From assembly GCA_900544755.1 (NCBI GenBank), contig UQWQ01000095.1, forward strand, positions 1 through 7,140: a stretch of DNA of 7,140 nt, in the 5' to 3' direction. Every line of letters starts with the position of its first letter. Positions within the stretch are counted from its first letter, which is position 1. This document shows positions 5,672 to 7,140 of this stretch, piece after piece. The notes beneath the pieces were generated by a model that was not told the DNA's origin, searched no databases, and saw nothing but the letters and a program-made list of their open reading frames with translations. The translations under genes were made by a program, and so were the position numbers. The stretch is from an uncultured Collinsella sp. Lineage in GTDB: Bacteria > Actinomycetota > Coriobacteriia > Coriobacteriales > Coriobacteriaceae.

Positions 5672-7036
5672 ATGGCGATCACGCCCGCAGAAATCGCGGA
5701 AACCCGCGGCATGGTTGAGGAGCAGAACCTCGACATCAGGACCATCACCATGGGTGTTTCGCTCATGGGTTGCGGTGACGAGAACCTCGACCGCATGTGC
5801 ACGAAGATCTACGACCACGTGACGCACACGGCTGAGCATCTGGTCGAGACCGCCGAGAACCTCGAGCGCGAGTACGGTATCCCCATTGTCAACAAGCGCG
5901 TTTCCGTCACCCCGGTGGCGCAGATCGCCGCGTGCTGCAAGGATGAGGACCTCACCCCCATCGCGCATGCCCTCGACCGCGCGGCCGAGACGCTCGGCAT
6001 CGATTACCTGGGCGGCTTCTCCGCACTCGTCCAGAAGGGCATCGGCGACGCCGACCGCCGCGTCATCCAGTCCATCCCCCAGGCGCTCGCCACCACGAGC
6101 CGTGTCTGCTCCAGTGTCAACGTCGCCAGCCTGCGCGCCGGCATCAACATGGACGCCGTGCTTATGGCCGCCCAGACCATCATCGATGCCGCTAAACTCA
6201 CGGCCGACCAGGATTCCGTCGGCGCTTCCAAGTTTGTCTGCTTTGCTAACATGGTCGAGGACTCCCCGTTTATGGCGGGCGCCGTCCACGGCGGTGGCGA
6301 GGCCGACGCCGTCATCAACGTAGGCGTCTCGGGCCCCGGCGTTATGGCCGCAGCCCTGGAGACGCTGCCCGATTCCGCATCGATGATGGAAGTCGCCGAA
6401 AAGATTAAGCAGACCGCCTTTAAGATCACCCGTGCCGGCGAGCTCATGAGCCGCGAGGCCGCCCATCGCCTGGGTGTCGAGAAGGGCATCGTCGACCTGT
6501 CGCTGGCTCCCACGCCTGCCATCGGCGACTCCGTCGCGCGCATCCTCGAGATCATCGGCGTGGGCACCTGCGGTGGCCCGGGCACGACCTGCGCGCTCGC
6601 CATGCTCAACGATGCCGTCAAGAAGGGCGGCGTCATGGCCAGCTCCAGCGTGGGCGGTCTCTCCGGCGCTTTCATCCCCGTGTCCGAGGACGCCGGCATG
6701 ATCGCCGCCGTCGAAGCCGGTGCGCTTTCGCTCGAGAAGCTCGAGGCCATGACCTGCGTGTGCTCCGTCGGCCTGGACATGATCGCCATCCCCGGCGACA
6801 CCCCGGTCGAGACCATCGCCGGCATCATCGCCGACGAGATGGCCATCGGCGTCATCAACAACAAGACCACGGCCGTCCGCGTGATTCCTGCCATCGGCAA
6901 GGGCGTGGGTGACTGCGTCGAGTACGGCGGCCTGTTCGGCCGTGCGCCCATCATGCCGGTGAACCCCAACGCCGGCACCGTGCTTGCCCATCGCGGTGGA
7001 CGCTTCCCGGCGCCGCTGAACTCGCTGAAGAACTAG
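5672..7036 (+). CDS. UPF0210 / PFL (DUF711) family protein of unknown function
   Basis: This is a conserved 454-residue protein of the UPF0210 family, close to the usual family length of about 450, whose biochemical role is not established. Recognisable blocks are LDIRTITMGVSL (20-31), GVSGPGVM (218-225), GVGTCGGPGTTCALAMLND (296-314), GLFGRAPIMPVN (420-431) and RGGRFPAP (441-448). The protein is soluble-looking, with many glycines and several conserved-looking cysteines (C34, C300, C307), and has no signal peptide. ATG 5672 is chosen for its ribosome site and family N-terminus. The gene follows metH by 108 nt containing a large hairpin, so it may be its own transcription unit. In many bacteria the family is encoded just after a small ACT-domain protein (UPF0237), suggesting amino-acid-linked control; no such gene is upstream here, and what follows is outside the window. 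Base composition matches metH, so it is probably native. Confidence 0.93.
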   Translation: MAITPAEIAETRGMVEEQNLDIRTITMGVSLMGCGDENLDRMCTKIYDHVTHTAEHLVETAENLEREYGIPIVNKRVSVTPVAQIAACCKDEDLTPIAHALDRAAETLGIDYLGGFSALVQKGIGDADRRVIQSIPQALATTSRVCSSVNVASLRAGINMDAVLMAAQTIIDAAKLTADQDSVGASKFVCFANMVEDSPFMAGAVHGGGEADAVINVGVSGPGVMAAALETLPDSASMMEVAEKIKQTAFKITRAGELMSREAAHRLGVEKGIVDLSLAPTPAIGDSVARILEIIGVGTCGGPGTTCALAMLNDAVKKGGVMASSSVGGLSGAFIPVSEDAGMIAAVEAGALSLEKLEAMTCVCSVGLDMIAIPGDTPVETIAGIIADEMAIGVINNKTTAVRVIPAIGKGVGDCVEYGGLFGRAPIMPVNPNAGTVLAHRGGRFPAPLNSLKN

Positions 7037-7115
7037 CCTAGGGATACGAGGCGAGGAGCCCCGCCGCCGGGCGGCAGACATATAAGGTCGCCTGCTCGGA
7101 CAGTCCTGACTCGCA

Positions 7116-7140
7116 CGGAGAGCACATTAAGTGCTCTCCG
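7116..7140 (+). terminator. Probable Rho-independent terminator after the UPF0210 gene (cut by window edge)
   Basis: CGGAGAGCAC (7116-7125) and GTGCTCTCCG (7131-7140) form a perfect 10-bp stem with an ATTAA loop, 79 nt after the stop codon. The window ends exactly at the stem, so the T-run that would prove termination cannot be seen. The 79 nt before it hold a small GC-only hairpin (CCGCC 7061-7065 with GGCGG 7070-7074) and nothing else that I recognise. Confidence 0.62.

Noticed and set aside
3008..7081. A single open frame of about 4 kb on the - strand, antisense to metH and the UPF0210 gene
   Set aside because: The translation is full of Gly, Ala, Asp and His runs, has no recognisable domain and crosses two well-supported genes. 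It is a by-product of GC-rich codon usage.

Overview
The window looks like chromosome of a GC-rich, anaerobic gut actinobacterium, most likely of the Coriobacteriia (Collinsella-like). This is inferred from the GC-rich codon choice and the general look of the MetH and UPF0210 proteins, not from a marker gene. All five genes lie on the + strand.

Layout. (1) 5-760 encodes a stand-alone reactivation (AdoMet-binding) domain of cobalamin-dependent methionine synthase. (2) 870-2030 and 1993-3006 form a compact, visibly AT-richer two-gene module: a C5-cytosine DNA methyltransferase, overlapped by 38 nt by a protein that resembles the DUF4928 family and is a candidate partner restriction nuclease. 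(3) 2996-5563 encodes the catalytic body of MetH: homocysteine, folate, B12-cap and B12-binding domains, but no reactivation domain. (4) 5672-7036 encodes a UPF0210 (PFL/DUF711) family protein. A strong hairpin sits in the gap before it, and a second perfect hairpin, probably a terminator, closes the window.

How the parts fit. Genes 1 and 3 are the two pieces of one split enzyme. The catalytic protein methylates homocysteine with methyltetrahydrofolate through cobalamin. The separate domain would restore cobalamin that has been oxidised, using S-adenosylmethionine. One would expect them to sit next to each other, and here they are pushed apart by about 2.2 kb of restriction-modification-like DNA. 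The right edge of the module runs directly into metH: the only canonical in-frame start of metH (ATG at 2996) overlaps the last 11 nt of the DUF4928-like gene. The methionine synthase therefore appears to be read from, and translationally coupled to, the defence module.

The main points of interest are this insertion and rewired start, and the nuclease-like core of the DUF4928-like protein, which shows an E...D...HxT pattern where a classical nuclease has ExK. The split MetH itself is a known arrangement (Thermotoga maritima). No transposase, integrase, tRNA, CRISPR array or clear target-site duplication was seen.
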